Shown here piece by piece: positions 9,985-20,986 of a stretch of 64,000 nt of DNA. Location of the stretch: positions 806,001 through 870,000 of the forward strand of contig PSQN01000006.1 in NCBI GenBank assembly GCA_002989075.1, in the 5' to 3' direction. A program made the translations under genes and the position numbers. Positions within the stretch are counted from its first letter, which is position 1, and the number at the start of each line of letters is the position of its first letter. The stretch is from Arthonia radiata. Taxonomy: Eukaryota > Ascomycota > Arthoniomycetes > Arthoniales > Arthoniaceae. Under the pieces are notes generated by a model. The model was not told the DNA's origin and did no database searches. It saw nothing but the letters and a program-made list of their open reading frames with translations.

Positions 9985-11426
9985 CGGGCGCACTACCTGC
10001 TTTCTGGGAGGTAAAACTTTCTTCAAGTATCAAAACAGAACCCCTCCTTTCTCTCTCTTACACACTCCTTAGCACGTGTTCAAGTCGACGCCGGCTCGCT
10101 AGTATTGGCAGGGGGCCTAATTTGCTTCAATCGTACCCCAAATGTCTTGCCGCCGTAGCAGCTTATGGAACCTTCGCTGTCGCGCCTCTTGCCAGTCACA
10201 GGCAATGCCACCATCTCTTGAGCTAAAGATAGCCTCGCATCAACAGGCTCTTGCTTGTTCTGATCCCAGCTCATTGTCCTGCGGACATTCGCACTCGACA
10301 TCCTGGCTTGGAGGGTTACGACCCGCCTGGTATCTTTCAGCATTCTAACAATGTCTCAGCCAGGACTCCATCATCTCTTGTCGCCTGCGCCAGCTCTTCG
10401 ACGTCCAATCAGCAAGTTTCCAAAGCTTAACAGAGTCCACAGCTCCTCTCAAGTCCTGTATCTGGGCGATGATCCTGCTCTCCTCAGATCCTACCTGCTG
10501 GGTGCTCTCAATGGGATTGTGCCCTGCCGGGTCTTCAGGTGTGGATCGCTCATGACGCGTAGAATAACAGCACGGATTTCTTCAATTGAACGCTGGAGGG
10601 TAGAGTCTTGCGTGGGGCTTGTAAGGGTGGCGGCCGTTGGAGGGGAATTCGCAGTGGTAACCAGCAAACGGGCTTTGACTGTCGACCCAGCAATATGTAT
10701 GAATGGCTCGAGGCGGCACGTAGAATGGTAAGAGACACTGCCGTGGATTGTTAGCTTCAATGCTTTACGACGTGGTGGTGGGTTGTAGAAGAGGCAGGTT
10801 TGCGGGGTTGTGGCTATGAGGGGACGATGCGTGTGGCCAACGGTAAGATGAAAAGTCATGCGCAGTAATGCAAGAAGCTCTTTACTAAACGGTACTGCGG
10901 CGCGAATGATCGATTCATCGCAAGGAAGCTGTAATGTTGTGATCGTGGCGCACGGACCAGATTGCGAGTGGAACATAGGTCAAGTAAACCTGACCACCAT
11001 TCCACCAAATTTTGGCCAGTACGTCTGAGATTTGGTAGAGACTATCAGTAAAGGAAGGGCTTTCTTTTGCAACAATTTTGGGAATCACTTCTGTAGTATG
11101 GCGGCGGCTCGTGTAGGCCAGCTTCAACTACTGCTTGGAAATGACGGAGTGAGCTCGACATCTTGACGTAGCTAGTGAGCAAAGCATGCGCTTCATATAC
11201 AGGCAGGCAAGCAAGTCATGGCAGAGCGGCCTTCCTGGGATACGAAGGTCATGCGAGAGGCAGAGAGTGACGCGATACACCGGCGTAGGGCATTCCCCAC
11301 ACGGAGACGGGCAAGACGATGATATTCAAGTGCTGTTGGTATCCAGCTCTACTTAATGACATTGCAATCCACAAAGAGCCGTAGGGGCTGACGTGCAAAG
11401 CTTCAAAAGAACATGACAATGGCCGG
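9985..11426. other. Gene-poor region, left part
   Basis: Contains the EXO70 3' UTR (pyrimidine-rich tract about 10040-10070). Short overlapping open frames occur on both strands up to 161 codons (10491-10976, minus), none with a recognisable domain. No convincing gene was found. Confidence 0.5.
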
Positions 11427-11975
11427 TTCAGCACGCCTGACCTCATATCACACAAACACATCTCACGCAACCCATCACAAACACTGGCACAAGGCTTCAA
11501 AGCGCGTTCATGGAGATTAAGTCTTCCTCAAAGCCAAGTCAAGTGACTCAGCGTTCAAAGAAAACTGGGGAGGAATGTGACATCTCAACCAGACCTACTG
11601 AGGCGTCAGCAAGCCGCCCGATAGGCGTGAGGAGAAAAGAAAGGAGGAAGGAAAGAGGAAGAAAGTCGAGTATTTAAACCCTGCGTGCACAGACCTCCGT
11701 TTCAGCACGCCTGACATCATACTCACACACGAATGTCACGCAACACATCACAAACACTGACACGGCTTCAAAGCGCGTTCAAGGAGAGACAAGTCTTCTT
11801 TGAAGCCAAGTCAAGAGACTCAGCGTTCAAAGAAAACTGGGGAGGAATGTTACGTCTCAACCAGCGCCTGTACACAGTCAGCAGTCCGCATGTCAGGCGG
11901 CCCTGAGGAGAAAAGAAAAGAGGAAGGAAAGAGGAGGGAGCGCGAATATTTAAGCCATTTGGTCATGCACGGACC
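11427..11975 (+). repeat. Two-copy 274-bp direct tandem repeat with TATA-like ends
   Basis: Copy 1 is about 11427-11700 and copy 2 about 11701-11975; both begin TTCAGCACGCCTGAC. They share long blocks (for example GCTTCAAAGCGCGTTCA and CAGCGTTCAAAGAAAACTGG) but differ by many substitutions and small indels, so the duplication is not recent. Near its end each copy has a purine-rich run followed by a TATA-like box: GAGTATTTAAACC in copy 1 and GAATATTTAAGCC in copy 2. This resembles a duplicated promoter module, but no convincing coding gene follows. Confidence 0.85.
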
Positions 11976-14742
11976 TCCACGCAAGCGCGTCTGATTTGGG
12001 ACTGGTTCCGGCGTTCGGGGCAACGACGCAGGCAGCAGCAGACGTCGCCGAATCACGTGGGCGTCGATGACGCTCATGGAAGGGTCTAGAGGGGTTGGTG
12101 GTCGCTGGGGAGACGAGGTGGTTGATGGGGAGGGGGGAGGTGGGTCTGAGGGACCCTTTTCATTGGTCGGCTACATGTTGGGACAACATGTGTTACCACC
12201 TCATCACCAGCACGCAGAGGTCGGGCTTGAGCTACAGTAGGCCTATGAACTCGGTTTCAACGCGAGGAACTTCGCACGGTCGAGGACCCCATCCGGATGA
12301 AGTTTGATGGCATTTGGACCATTGGTTGTGTGGTGGGGAGGGTGGAGGGGTGAGGGAAATTTGACGTGGTTAAAATGATCTGCAGCAAACGCAGGAAATT
12401 GCTCCCAAACAGGCGATATCCGTCGGCTTTTGGAGAGTTGTCACGGCCGAGTTCTCGGATTTGCCCCTTTTTCGCGTGACAGGTCAGTATCAGCACCGAG
12501 GACGTATTACGAAATGTACAGCAGCGACGAGGCCTTGAAGCGGCTCTGAAGAGCCTCAGGGAAATACGTGCCAGCCTATCGGAGTGGTTCTAGGGCTTCA
12601 GACCTTGTGTTCAACTTAGTGCAATTGCTCGTGGCTGACCATCTTACGACAGCGAACACGCAAATTCAACACCCTTCTGAACTTCCTACCCCTTTCGACC
12701 AACAACAATCATAACAGACGCATCTGGAGGCTTGCGCAACGAAATTTCACCTCGCCGGCTCCGTCCCCGAACTTGCCACCAACCTCGAGCAGTCACCAAC
12801 AAGCGCTCCTACTCCTTGTCCACACTCCCTGGGGTTGCGAACCACGAGACGACGGCATACCACCGATCTAGACACGCGCATGATGCCGCAGCTTTGCACA
12901 CGAAGCTTCATGGCAACCCACAGGCTCACCACACCATCCCCCCAAAACCTCAGTCGTGACCAGCATGACCCACAGACCCCCACACGTCACATAGACATTG
13001 ACTACTGCATTGTCAGGATACTCAGCGCGAAAACCGGCAGGAAGAAGGCATGCAGCCGGCTAAGGGCTGCTCAAAGGTCAAAACATGGTGCAAATCGCGC
13101 GAAGGATACCAGATCAAGCATCTTTCTCCATCGCCGGGAAGGTATCGCGCCGTCATGCAATCCTTCTGTTCAAGCCAGACAAGACCAGCGAGAAACACGG
13201 CTAGCAACGCATCCAGCAATGTATCCAGCAAGAGCTGTTAAAGGAATAAGGTCATAATCGCTTCGATCACGACAACGCAAGTCGCTCACCCTCTACTAGC
13301 AAGACGCGGCGGATCATTCAATCACCGCTCTGCGCTGCGCTCTAAAAATACCCTATGGAAGGCCAATTTCATGCAAAGGTCAATAGATTCTGATATCTGC
13401 ATTTCAATGAAGTCTCGATACCTATGCGTTGTTCTCGGTGACCCCAGCACGATCTGCGCGACCTTGCAGCAGAAAAGCCGGCCTCTTCATCCCGCCCTGA
13501 GCTTCTTCGCCCGTCTCCCATGATACTCGTCGAAAGCGTGAGCGCCCTCCGTTACCTGATGCGTTCCTAGCAGTATCTACACCGTCTTCAGTATCGAAGC
13601 AGCCCTCTTACGCTCTGTGACTCCGCAACCCTACACCCTACGATCTTCGGAAGGCCAGCTGACGGTGGCAAGCGAATCTTGTTGTCTTTTTGCGACTGTG
13701 ATCTGCTCGCTATTGCCCACCGGTGCAGTTTCAGCCCAGAGTATCAGTAAAACTGCGATGGCCGTTCTCGTTTGTCCTCTCTAGACTTGAGGTGCCGGGG
13801 AAGTGAGTGATGCTTGATGCTTGAATGTCTTGCGATGGTATGCGGGGCTGTTTCTTGGGTAGCGGCGGTGTCTCGACTTTGCTTGTGATCTTCGTATCTT
13901 CGTATCTTTATGTGCTCCTGAGCCTGACTTCAAGAGCTTCGGTGATGCCTTGATGGTCGTATCCTCATGAGTTTCTGGGAAGCAAGGTGTCGGCGGTGCG
14001 AGGGAGGCTTGATGATTGAGTTGTACTTGCGTCAGGTTGTGCGCTGTTCTCGACGCTGTACTCGTCTTCATCTGATTGTAGCTTTTGCTAATCACAAATC
14101 CTTGGTGGGTCGTTTTTGAACAGCGCCCACAACCGTACACGTTTCGTAGATTTGCAGTGTATACCAACTCAAGGCGACGGCAATGGAAAGACACAAAGCT
14201 CTTCAGGTCCCCAGCTTGCTCACGCTGTGCTCTTTCTGTGACCCTCTCCTCGACGTCTTTCCAACCATCTCATTTGACGATTCGCCGGACGTCCCATTCG
14301 AACACCTTGTGCCAAGGGGTGCTTCTTGTGTTCAGGCGTGTTTGGTAGGGTCTTTCCGCCGGCGTTGTGGGAAACCCTTGATGCTGGAGGATCAACGTCG
14401 ATCAAGCGGTGCTCAACCTTCATCCGTGGACGCTGCCAGACGTGTCTCCGTGAGAGCTCAATCTTGACGGCCTCCTTCATATTCTCTTCGTAATCTTACA
14501 GTTGTAGCAGACACCAGACGCTGGCGTCGACCTTTTGAACCGGTATCCAGCGCATTGACTTGTTGCTGGTATACTCTTCTCCGAACCCTCCAATTTTCAC
14601 TCGTACATCCGTGTCAGTACCTCCAATAGCGTATCTGCATCTTTGGCCACCGTATTCATACACCCATAACGAAATCAAATCAGACGCATCGCTCAAAAGA
14701 TAAAGACTCAACGTCGACCTGCCCCCCTCCCCTGCTCCACCC
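11976..14742. other. Gene-poor region, right part
   Basis: About 2.8 kb. A leader-like stretch (CAACAACAATCATAACAG, about 12701-12718) is followed by a frame open from 12715 to 13257, but it lacks an early ATG and any recognisable motif. An untranslated RNA or a lineage-specific gene is possible and cannot be shown. The right end must hold the 3' UTR of the 1067-aa gene. Confidence 0.45.
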
Positions 14743-17700
14743 CTAATACGGCGCAAACTGCTGCAGCCTAGCAACCCGACGCTTTCGCTTCGACGGCAGC
14801 GTCTCAAGAAACTTCTTCTCCTCCTCCGAAGTCTTGTCACGAACGGCTTTCTCCGGGTCCAGCTGCTTATCATCCGTCTCATCGTAGCCCATGCGCTTGA
14901 TCCGCGCCAGTTTCTGCTGCGCCAGGTATTCGTCTGGGACCTCGGAGCAACCTCTGCCCTTACGCTTTGCTGGCTCGACGCTTGCGGCTGGAGGAGCAGG
15001 CGGCGTGCTAGCAGGGGTCGGAGCCGCGGGTGTAGTTGGCTGCGCCGGCGCACGCGCGGAGAGATTGAGCTTGATGACCTTCTTAGTCTGCTGCTCTGGC
15101 TCCTCATCGGTGCGCTTGCGCTTCTTTGTTGGTTTGGCGGCTTTACGCTGCGGCGTCAATCCGGCGGCACGACGGAAGCGAGGTGGGAGGTCAGATATGG
15201 TGAGTACTGTTGGAGGGCCCGGGGAGGGATTAGATTTGGGCTCATCTTGGCCCAGACTCCGAAACGCCTTTTTGGTGGGGGCGTCTGAACGCTCAACAGA
15301 ATTGCTGGCTGGTGACACATCTGCTGGCTGCTCTTGCGGTGCAGGAGAAACACCCAGCGCCGGAGCTGGGTCTTCAATGGCACGGCCGTCTGCCGCGGGA
15401 GTAGCGTCATCAGACGAGTCGAGCGCAGTCTTCTCCTTGACCGAGCCTGCAGGCTCCTCCACAGCTACCGCGCGGTTGCGCTTTGTCCCTAAAGTGTTTT
15501 GAGAGCTCGCATCGTTCTGCACACGCCGAGAAGCCGACTCGCTCGAAGCTGGGGACTTTTCTGCGGCTTGGTACACTGCTTGAGGGGGTAGCGGCAGGTA
15601 AGCCATACCAGGTGGACGACGGACCTTCATGTGAGCTTCGCGAACGCTCAACGTTGGAAGACCGTATGACGCGTTTGCGAATGGGTACTGTCCAGGCTCA
15701 ACCAAGGGGTCCGGCGCTGTGAGCCGGGCAAGGAGGTCAGCGTCTTCTTGAAAGTCTATTGAGGGAGAGGCGCGCTGGGGTGCAGACGTTCTGGTTTTCT
15801 TGCTGGGAGAGTCTCGGGGCTCTGTGCCAGCAGTGGGGCGCTTGCGCTTTCCAAGGATCTGCTGCACGGAGAAAGTTGCATCTGCGTTGCGCGTGCCAGG
15901 AGATGTCAGCATAATCGTATCAGACGGGCAGACCGTGAGCTTGGGACCGTTTGACTCGCTGCAGAAGCTACTGCCCTTCAGCTTCTTCGTAGGTCGTGCA
16001 GAGCGGAATTGCGCGCCCGTATCATCAGCGCGAGATTCGGCGACGTTCTTAGTGGTCTCTGCACCATCAAATGACGGCTCAGAGGCAGAGGAGCCTCGCT
16101 TGCGCTTTCGTGTCGCACTGTTGCTGTCCTGCGCATATGAACTGTTGCTGGCGTCACTCGTAGATTCAATACTAGACTTGGAGAGCTCTGGTGCTTCAAG
16201 CTCGCTGACAGTAACGGAGGACTCGCAGTCAGAAACAGTCTCTTCGGGCGTATTGCTCTCGACGGTAAGTGGGCGGCGCTGACTACCTGGACCGCTGTCG
16301 AGGCTGTTGTCCTCAACGATGTTCTGCTCGTCAAGTTCATCCACTTCGTGGATGTCGCCTTCATTTGAATTGAGGTCATCCGCGTCCATACGAGGCGGGT
16401 CTACTCTTGTGGGAAGTTCGTATCCATTGCAGTGATGCTTCGCTGCCTCCAGCATCTTGTGAATATCCATAATCCCTCCATCGACACGCTCGCTCACGTT
16501 CTCGTAAGGTGGTTTCGGAATCGGTTTAGTTGCCTTGTGATGGATGGCACTCAGGATGTTGAGAAGCTCATCGCGTCCAAGATCCTGCAGAGCTCCTCGA
16601 GTATTCGTTTGCGAGGGATGTGACATCCTCCCGATTGCACCCAATCGAGCGTCGAGGGCTGTGGATTTCTCGGAGGCGATGACTTCCGTTTCTTCAAGGC
16701 ATTTCCACTCGTGCTCAGTGAAGCGGAGCGTGATCGTCTTTCCAGGACCACCGGCTTGGTCGTCGTTCGCAGATGCTAGCACTGTCTGCGGAGCTATCGC
16801 CTCCGCGCCCGATCGTGTTTTGGTCTTACTCGCATTGGCTTCGGTACGTGCACTGATAGAGCTGTTTGGTGAAGACAAGTGTGTCTCCTTGAAATTAGAT
16901 GTGGAGCTATCGACAGTGCTCGTGCTGTTTGAGCTGCGGTTGCTCACAGAAGGAGTGTTTTCATTCTCCAGGCCGTACGCGTGGGCTGAAGACGACCCTG
17001 ATGCAGTAGCGGACTCGGATTGATCATGTGTGCTCCGGTCGACGGCTCCAGTAAATGACCGAGAATCGCCTTGGCCAGAGACACCATGAACTTGCGCGGA
17101 AGATATGAAACCAGGACAGTTGAAGCTGTGGTCGGGATCATTGACCATGCTGCGATGATGATCGTCAACGAGGTGTTGAAGCTGATGGCAGCCAATGGTC
17201 GGCTTGGCCCCTCGCGCCATAAGGAGTGCGGCGGTCGCAGTCATGCCAGAGGCAACTGTCCCCGTAAACGCGCGCTGCCCACCTGCTGGATCCGTCGTGG
17301 AGGCACTGGCAACCAGTCTCTCCACCCAAGCGGTGCCCCGGACCATGCGTCGGGTTTCGCGAGCCCAATAACCTCTCTGGCCACTATACACAGCATTGTA
17401 CAGCTCTGCAAGCATCTCTAGGCTCTTGTCGATCGCTGCAGATGTACCTCCTTCGTCGTAAGCTTCCTGAAGCACCGAACCAGTATGTCGCAAGCAAGCT
17501 TCGACGTAGTCCAAGGTTGCGAGAGTGTGTTTCGAGGTCTTCAAGATGTAAGCCGCGAAGCTGTTGAAGGCTTTCGCGTCCTCAGTCGTCATCTGGTAGT
17601 TGACGAGCGCGCCGGTGGCGTTCTGATGCTGATGCAACGACGCTGCTGGAAAGTGCATGCGTCCCAAGGCAGGCATTCCTTGAGATACGCGATCGGCTGG

Positions 17701-17946
17701 TGCGCAGGCTTTGGTCTGTTCACGGTAGCGGCGAATGTGGCTGGCTACATTTGGGTCTCGTTCTGGTGCGTTCTTGATCAATTCGGAGTGTTCTGTGTTG
17801 TTGGAGTCAGGCTGGATGTCGGTATCGGTGTCCATTGTTGTAGTCTGATTGCGAGTCGCTGTCTTCGATCTTGTGACTCTGGATGCATTGACGTTGGACT
17901 TGTTTGGCGGTGGATGTGCGGACGAAGCAGCACGGGTGGTAGGCAT
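14743..17946 (-). CDS. Large low-complexity protein of unknown function (1067 aa)
   Basis: A single 3.2-kb open frame starting at ATG 17946. I do not recognise a family. The N-terminus is basic and Ser/Thr/Asn-rich. Residues about 115-290 look foldable, with helical segments (EDAKAFNSFAAYILKTSK, LEMLAELYNAVYSGQ). A second ordered patch around 400-500 contains HEWKCLEETEVIASEKST and ELLNILSAIHH. Most of the rest is Ser/Glu/Ala/Pro-rich and disordered, with several Lys/Arg clusters that resemble nuclear localisation signals (RKRKRG, GKRKRPT, TKKRKR) and a basic C-terminus (SKRKRRVARLQQFAPY). A nuclear scaffold or chromatin-associated role is a guess from composition. Length, ATG and sustained reading frame make it a real gene. 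It is isolated between two gene-poor segments. Confidence 0.8.
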   Translation of the reverse strand: MPTTRAASSAHPPPNKSNVNASRVTRSKTATRNQTTTMDTDTDIQPDSNNTEHSELIKNAPERDPNVASHIRRYREQTKACAPADRVSQGMPALGRMHFPAASLHQHQNATGALVNYQMTTEDAKAFNSFAAYILKTSKHTLATLDYVEACLRHTGSVLQEAYDEGGTSAAIDKSLEMLAELYNAVYSGQRGYWARETRRMVRGTAWVERLVASASTTDPAGGQRAFTGTVASGMTATAALLMARGAKPTIGCHQLQHLVDDHHRSMVNDPDHSFNCPGFISSAQVHGVSGQGDSRSFTGAVDRSTHDQSESATASGSSSAHAYGLENENTPSVSNRSSNSTSTVDSSTSNFKETHLSSPNSSISARTEANASKTKTRSGAEAIAPQTVLASANDDQAGGPGKTITLRFTEHEWKCLEETEVIASEKSTALDARLGAIGRMSHPSQTNTRGALQDLGRDELLNILSAIHHKATKPIPKPPYENVSERVDGGIMDIHKMLEAAKHHCNGYELPTRVDPPRMDADDLNSNEGDIHEVDELDEQNIVEDNSLDSGPGSQRRPLTVESNTPEETVSDCESSVTVSELEAPELSKSSIESTSDASNSSYAQDSNSATRKRKRGSSASEPSFDGAETTKNVAESRADDTGAQFRSARPTKKLKGSSFCSESNGPKLTVCPSDTIMLTSPGTRNADATFSVQQILGKRKRPTAGTEPRDSPSKKTRTSAPQRASPSIDFQEDADLLARLTAPDPLVEPGQYPFANASYGLPTLSVREAHMKVRRPPGMAYLPLPPQAVYQAAEKSPASSESASRRVQNDASSQNTLGTKRNRAVAVEEPAGSVKEKTALDSSDDATPAADGRAIEDPAPALGVSPAPQEQPADVSPASNSVERSDAPTKKAFRSLGQDEPKSNPSPGPPTVLTISDLPPRFRRAAGLTPQRKAAKPTKKRKRTDEEPEQQTKKVIKLNLSARAPAQPTTPAAPTPASTPPAPPAASVEPAKRKGRGCSEVPDEYLAQQKLARIKRMGYDETDDKQLDPEKAVRDKTSEEEKKFLETLPSKRKRRVARLQQFAPY

Positions 17947-18635
17947 TGTGATTCGTCGGCGCGATAGTAGGGATTGCGTGAACGCGAAAATTCGTCTATT
18001 TTGTTTCGACTTAGTAATTCAGGATGGTTGCGGCTGAAGCGCGCTGAGTGTAACGGCTACGTTATAGATCCCAGTGTAAAGCTTTTGATGCTGACTGAGA
18101 CGGTGTCGCGGATTTCTCGCGGACGATGGCAAAGGGAGAAAGAAAAAGTCTCCGTCCAAAGTTGTAATTGCAATGTCCAGTCAAGTGGTGAAAGACAGAC
18201 TTGGCATAGCGATTCTTGGCGGGAGGCGCGCGAGATGGCGGAGAGGTGGAAAGTGAGCGCGATTGCACCACTGGGCACTCATGAACGAAGTTACAGGCAG
18301 TATAATAGTCGCAGGGTAGTGGAAGGATTTTATTGGGAGGGGAGAGTAGTGGAACACGACGCGGTGAACCCAATTTCAGGCGTGTTCATTTGCCGTAATC
18401 GCGTTCATTATCCTGGCAAAAAGCTGCCACTGCGTTGCTCTCGTCTCTAGCGATTCTCCACTGCGAGCTGAGGTAGAAGAAGTCTTACGAATTGCTATTG
18501 GCAACGCTGTAGAAAGAGATTGTCATATCACGATCGAAGACGAGACAAAGTGTGAGACAGGCCAAGGCAAAAACAAAAGAATGAAAGCATCTAGAATCGA
18601 ACCACTCGCCTTCAAAAAGTGCAAAAGACTCTCCA
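17947..18635. other. Upstream region of the 1067-aa gene
   Basis: About 690 bp upstream of the minus-strand gene starting at 17946. Short open frames overlap in several frames without motifs. Nothing further was recognised. Confidence 0.5.
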
Positions 18636-18918
18636 GGTCGGTTAGCTTGAGGCTAGTTGACCGACCCGGATACAGAAAACACTGAGGTTTTGCTAACACC
18701 GTGATAATGGAGTGGGTTTAAGGTCCCACTCCCGGTTCTGGTCGAGTTTGACCAGCTTCCGGACCTGATTGTTGGAAGTTGACTGAAACCAACCAGGCCC
18801 TGTCTTTTATGTAGTCGCCGTCCAGCGGCCTACATGAAGAAAATCTGATTGTTGGAAGTTGACTGAAGCTAACCACTCGCACTCGGTCCTATCACGGATT
18901 TGTTAGTAGAAACTAACA
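18636..18918. repeat. Cluster of seven short inverted repeats (hairpins)
   Basis: Within 283 bp: (1) 18636-18666, GGTCGGT/ACCGACC with inner TAGC/GCTA; (2) 18709-18732, GGAGTGGG/CCCACTCC, 8-nt loop; (3) 18732-18762 region, CCGG..CTGGTC-GAGTTT-GACCAG..CCGG; (4) 18771-18793, GTTGG/CCAAC; (5) 18809-18835, ATGTAG-TC-GCCG-TCCAG-CGGC-CTACAT; (6) 18851-18873, a near-copy of (4) with a G-T wobble in the stem; (7) 18901-18918, TGTTAGT-AGAA-ACTAACA. Units (4) and (6) lie in a duplicated 30-nt block beginning CTGATTGTTGGAAGTTGACT. No protein frame explains this. It could be a structured RNA, a relic of a small inverted-repeat element, or a regulatory region. Confidence 0.8.
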
Positions 18919-19073
18919 GAAGCATAGAAATGACCACCGCCTGCCAGAGGTCGGCTTAGCAAGAATTGCGAAAGAACAAAGTAAATACTTCATTACCTTC
19001 TTCGAGCCCCACGGCCACGCTTCTGACGCTTCCGACGACACGACGTCATACCACCCACCACGCCTCAAACACA

Positions 19074-19322
19074 ATGCCTTTGGCGCCCCCGCGGCAGCTT
19101 CAAATCTTGCACTATTGCGGTACGTTCCCTCTTGTGTTGCCCTACACAGCCTTGTCCCTTCAACAATGTCATGCATGCAAAACTGTTTGTTTATTCAATC
19201 TTACCGTCGACATAGGAGATCAGTGCGCTGCAAAATCTGCATCAGCAACGCCTGTTTGCTCGAGCAAAAGCGAGCAAAAACGCGACAATCAATACAACAG
19301 GCTCTCAGCCTCACCCAAGTAA
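19074..19322 (+). CDS. Possible small spliced gene, unknown
   Basis: Weak candidate. A CT-rich then CAAACACA leader precedes ATG 19074 (MPLAPPRQLQILHYC). A GTACGT donor follows at 19120 and a CATAG acceptor at 19215, joining in frame to a second open segment (DQCAAKSASATPVCSS). That segment reaches a stop at 19320-19322, but the stop overlaps a perfect GTAAGT donor at 19319, so a third exon may follow. The product would be about 50 aa or longer. No family recognised. All three forward frames are open in part of this stretch, which weakens the case. The leader lies about 150 bp right of the hairpin cluster. Confidence 0.25.
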   Translation: MPLAPPRQLQILHYCGTFPLVLPYTALSLQQCHACKTVCLFNLTVDIGDQCAAKSASATPVCSSKSEQKRDNQYNRLSASPK

Positions 19323-20635
19323 GTATGCAGAATCATGCAACAATGAACATGACAAACCTCGTATTCTTGGGCAAGCAAGCGCTGAGGAGAACAAGCACGT
19401 TCGAGTTCAGCAAGCGCGGTTGCGCACCCACCATATCAGGGTTCAAACTGCCGGCCTTTTCTGCATGACTGACGAACGAAGGCACCGTGGCCAAGCGGCT
19501 GCACAGGAGTGTGTCCAGCAGTGATCATCCATTGTGCGCTGACGAAGAGAAGGACGACGCGACGAGCAGGGACCTGTGGCAACAAGCGTGGCAACAGGTA
19601 GGCGAGCACGACAAGGGGAAAGAGATCGAACGTACCGTATGAAACAACTCCTCCGCGTCATGACCGCAAAGCGAGCGCGTTGTAGTGTGCGCCTGGAGCC
19701 GCAGGCGTCTTTGCGCATTGCTAGCTGCCATTTCAGCGCTCGAGCTCAGGATGGTGGTGATTCTCATGTCGCCCTGCGCAGCTAATGTTCCAGACACCGC
19801 ACTTGGGAGACCTTGTGCACCTCCTCTGTTCAGCGATCAAGTCTGCGTCAGACGCTCTACAGCCTTGCGCGTATTGATATCGATTGTCTGGGCGCGGTTG
19901 CAGGTAAGATCGCGTCTGCCGCAGGTCGTCCCTATTCACGAAGTATGGCAGGTATCGAGATTAAGAGGTCTCCCAGGAGCCTTCTATCGAGCGTCAAAGC
20001 CAGCTTTGCATCTTTCTAGCAGTTGACAGCGCCCGTGCAGTGCGTTGGGTGTCGTGAGATCATTCGAATGCCTCAAGCGCCGCGTACTGCCCCCTCGACC
20101 ACCGAGACGGCCGCACCGGTCGCCCGTTGATGAGCCGTCAGCCGCCATCAGGGGCGATGCAAACTAAGAACCGGTAGCCTTGTTAGTCGTTGGTCTCGTC
20201 CGAGCACCAGCCAGCGCAGGATCTTGAGAGTAATAAGTACAGCCCTCCTGGACCGGCGAAGTCGGCATGGCTTGCGTTCAAGCTGTTGGGAGTAGCAGCG
20301 GGCTTGTTGAACGATCGAGGTCTCCAGCGCGAGCGGACATCTATGAGGTATGGGAAACACACTGCTTTGACTCCTGCATGTCCGCAGCAAGAGTATGCAG
20401 TCCGAAGTCCAGAGTGAGGAGTACCAGCTGCCCAAGACTGAGGCTTGAGGACGTATGCGCACGTTCTTCTGCGGCTTGAAGCATCCTGCATTGATTGCAA
20501 CGAAGCTCAATGCCGTGCTCTCAGACGTATACATCAGCTTCGTCCTCCAATCAGTTATGCCGATAGACGGAGCCACGACAAGGTTCATCAACACCGGAAG
20601 ATTGAACCCACGAAGACATCAACCACCCAGAAGAC
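19323..20635. other. Gene-poor spacer
   Basis: About 1.3 kb with many short frames open in parallel on both strands (up to 148 codons), none with motifs or a convincing leader. Nothing recognised. Confidence 0.5.
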
Positions 20636-20986
20636 ATGCAGTCAACACAAACTATAACACCGCTCATCATCACCGTCCCCGCCGCATCCATAGCCGTCCA
20701 TACAGCCGTCCATACAGCCGCTCTTCACCGCCGCTTTCCAGGCCGCACATTTGCCCTCTCAAGCCGAAATCCCTTCCACAGACACATCGAGCTATCACTG
20801 CGAGATATAGATCATCAAGAAGGTCTGAGAGACATGGGTTGGGAGTTTGAATGGCATAGCATATACAACAGGAGGGATCGAAGTTGCTTCCGTCCGAACT
20901 CTGGTACAGGCGGGGAGGCTCGTGAGAGTCCTAAAGGGGTAATTTGTGCCCCTGAAGGTGAGGGCGGTGTGGCTGGTGGTATGTAA
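20636..20986 (+). CDS. Possible small protein, unknown (116 aa)
   Basis: Open frame with ATG at 20636 in a favourable leader (AACCACCCAGAAGACATG). The N-terminal part is Thr/Ile/Ala/Val-rich with a short repeat (IAVHTAVHTAAL). A central part with more ordinary composition follows (HRHIELSLRDIDHQEGLRDM), then a Gly-rich end. No family recognised. The length is within what chance can give in GC-rich DNA, and transcript support is unknown. Confidence 0.3.
   Translation: MQSTQTITPLIITVPAASIAVHTAVHTAALHRRFPGRTFALSSRNPFHRHIELSLRDIDHQEGLRDMGWEFEWHSIYNRRDRSCFRPNSGTGGEARESPKGVICAPEGEGGVAGGM

Noticed and set aside
10491-10976. 161-codon minus-strand frame
   Set aside because: Begins in no favourable context and shows no recognisable domain.
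12715-13257. 181-codon frame without a stop after a leader-like sequence
   Set aside because: First ATG is 55 codons in, no family resemblance, Arg/Thr/His-rich composition; transcript evidence would be needed.
18585-18660. tRNA-like B box (GGTTCGATTC on the minus strand, about 18592-18601)
   Set aside because: The bases flanking the T-loop-like sequence cannot form a T stem and no acceptor stem or anticodon arm can be drawn.
20148-20594. 148-codon minus-strand frame
   Set aside because: Overlaps several other random-looking frames, no leader or motif.
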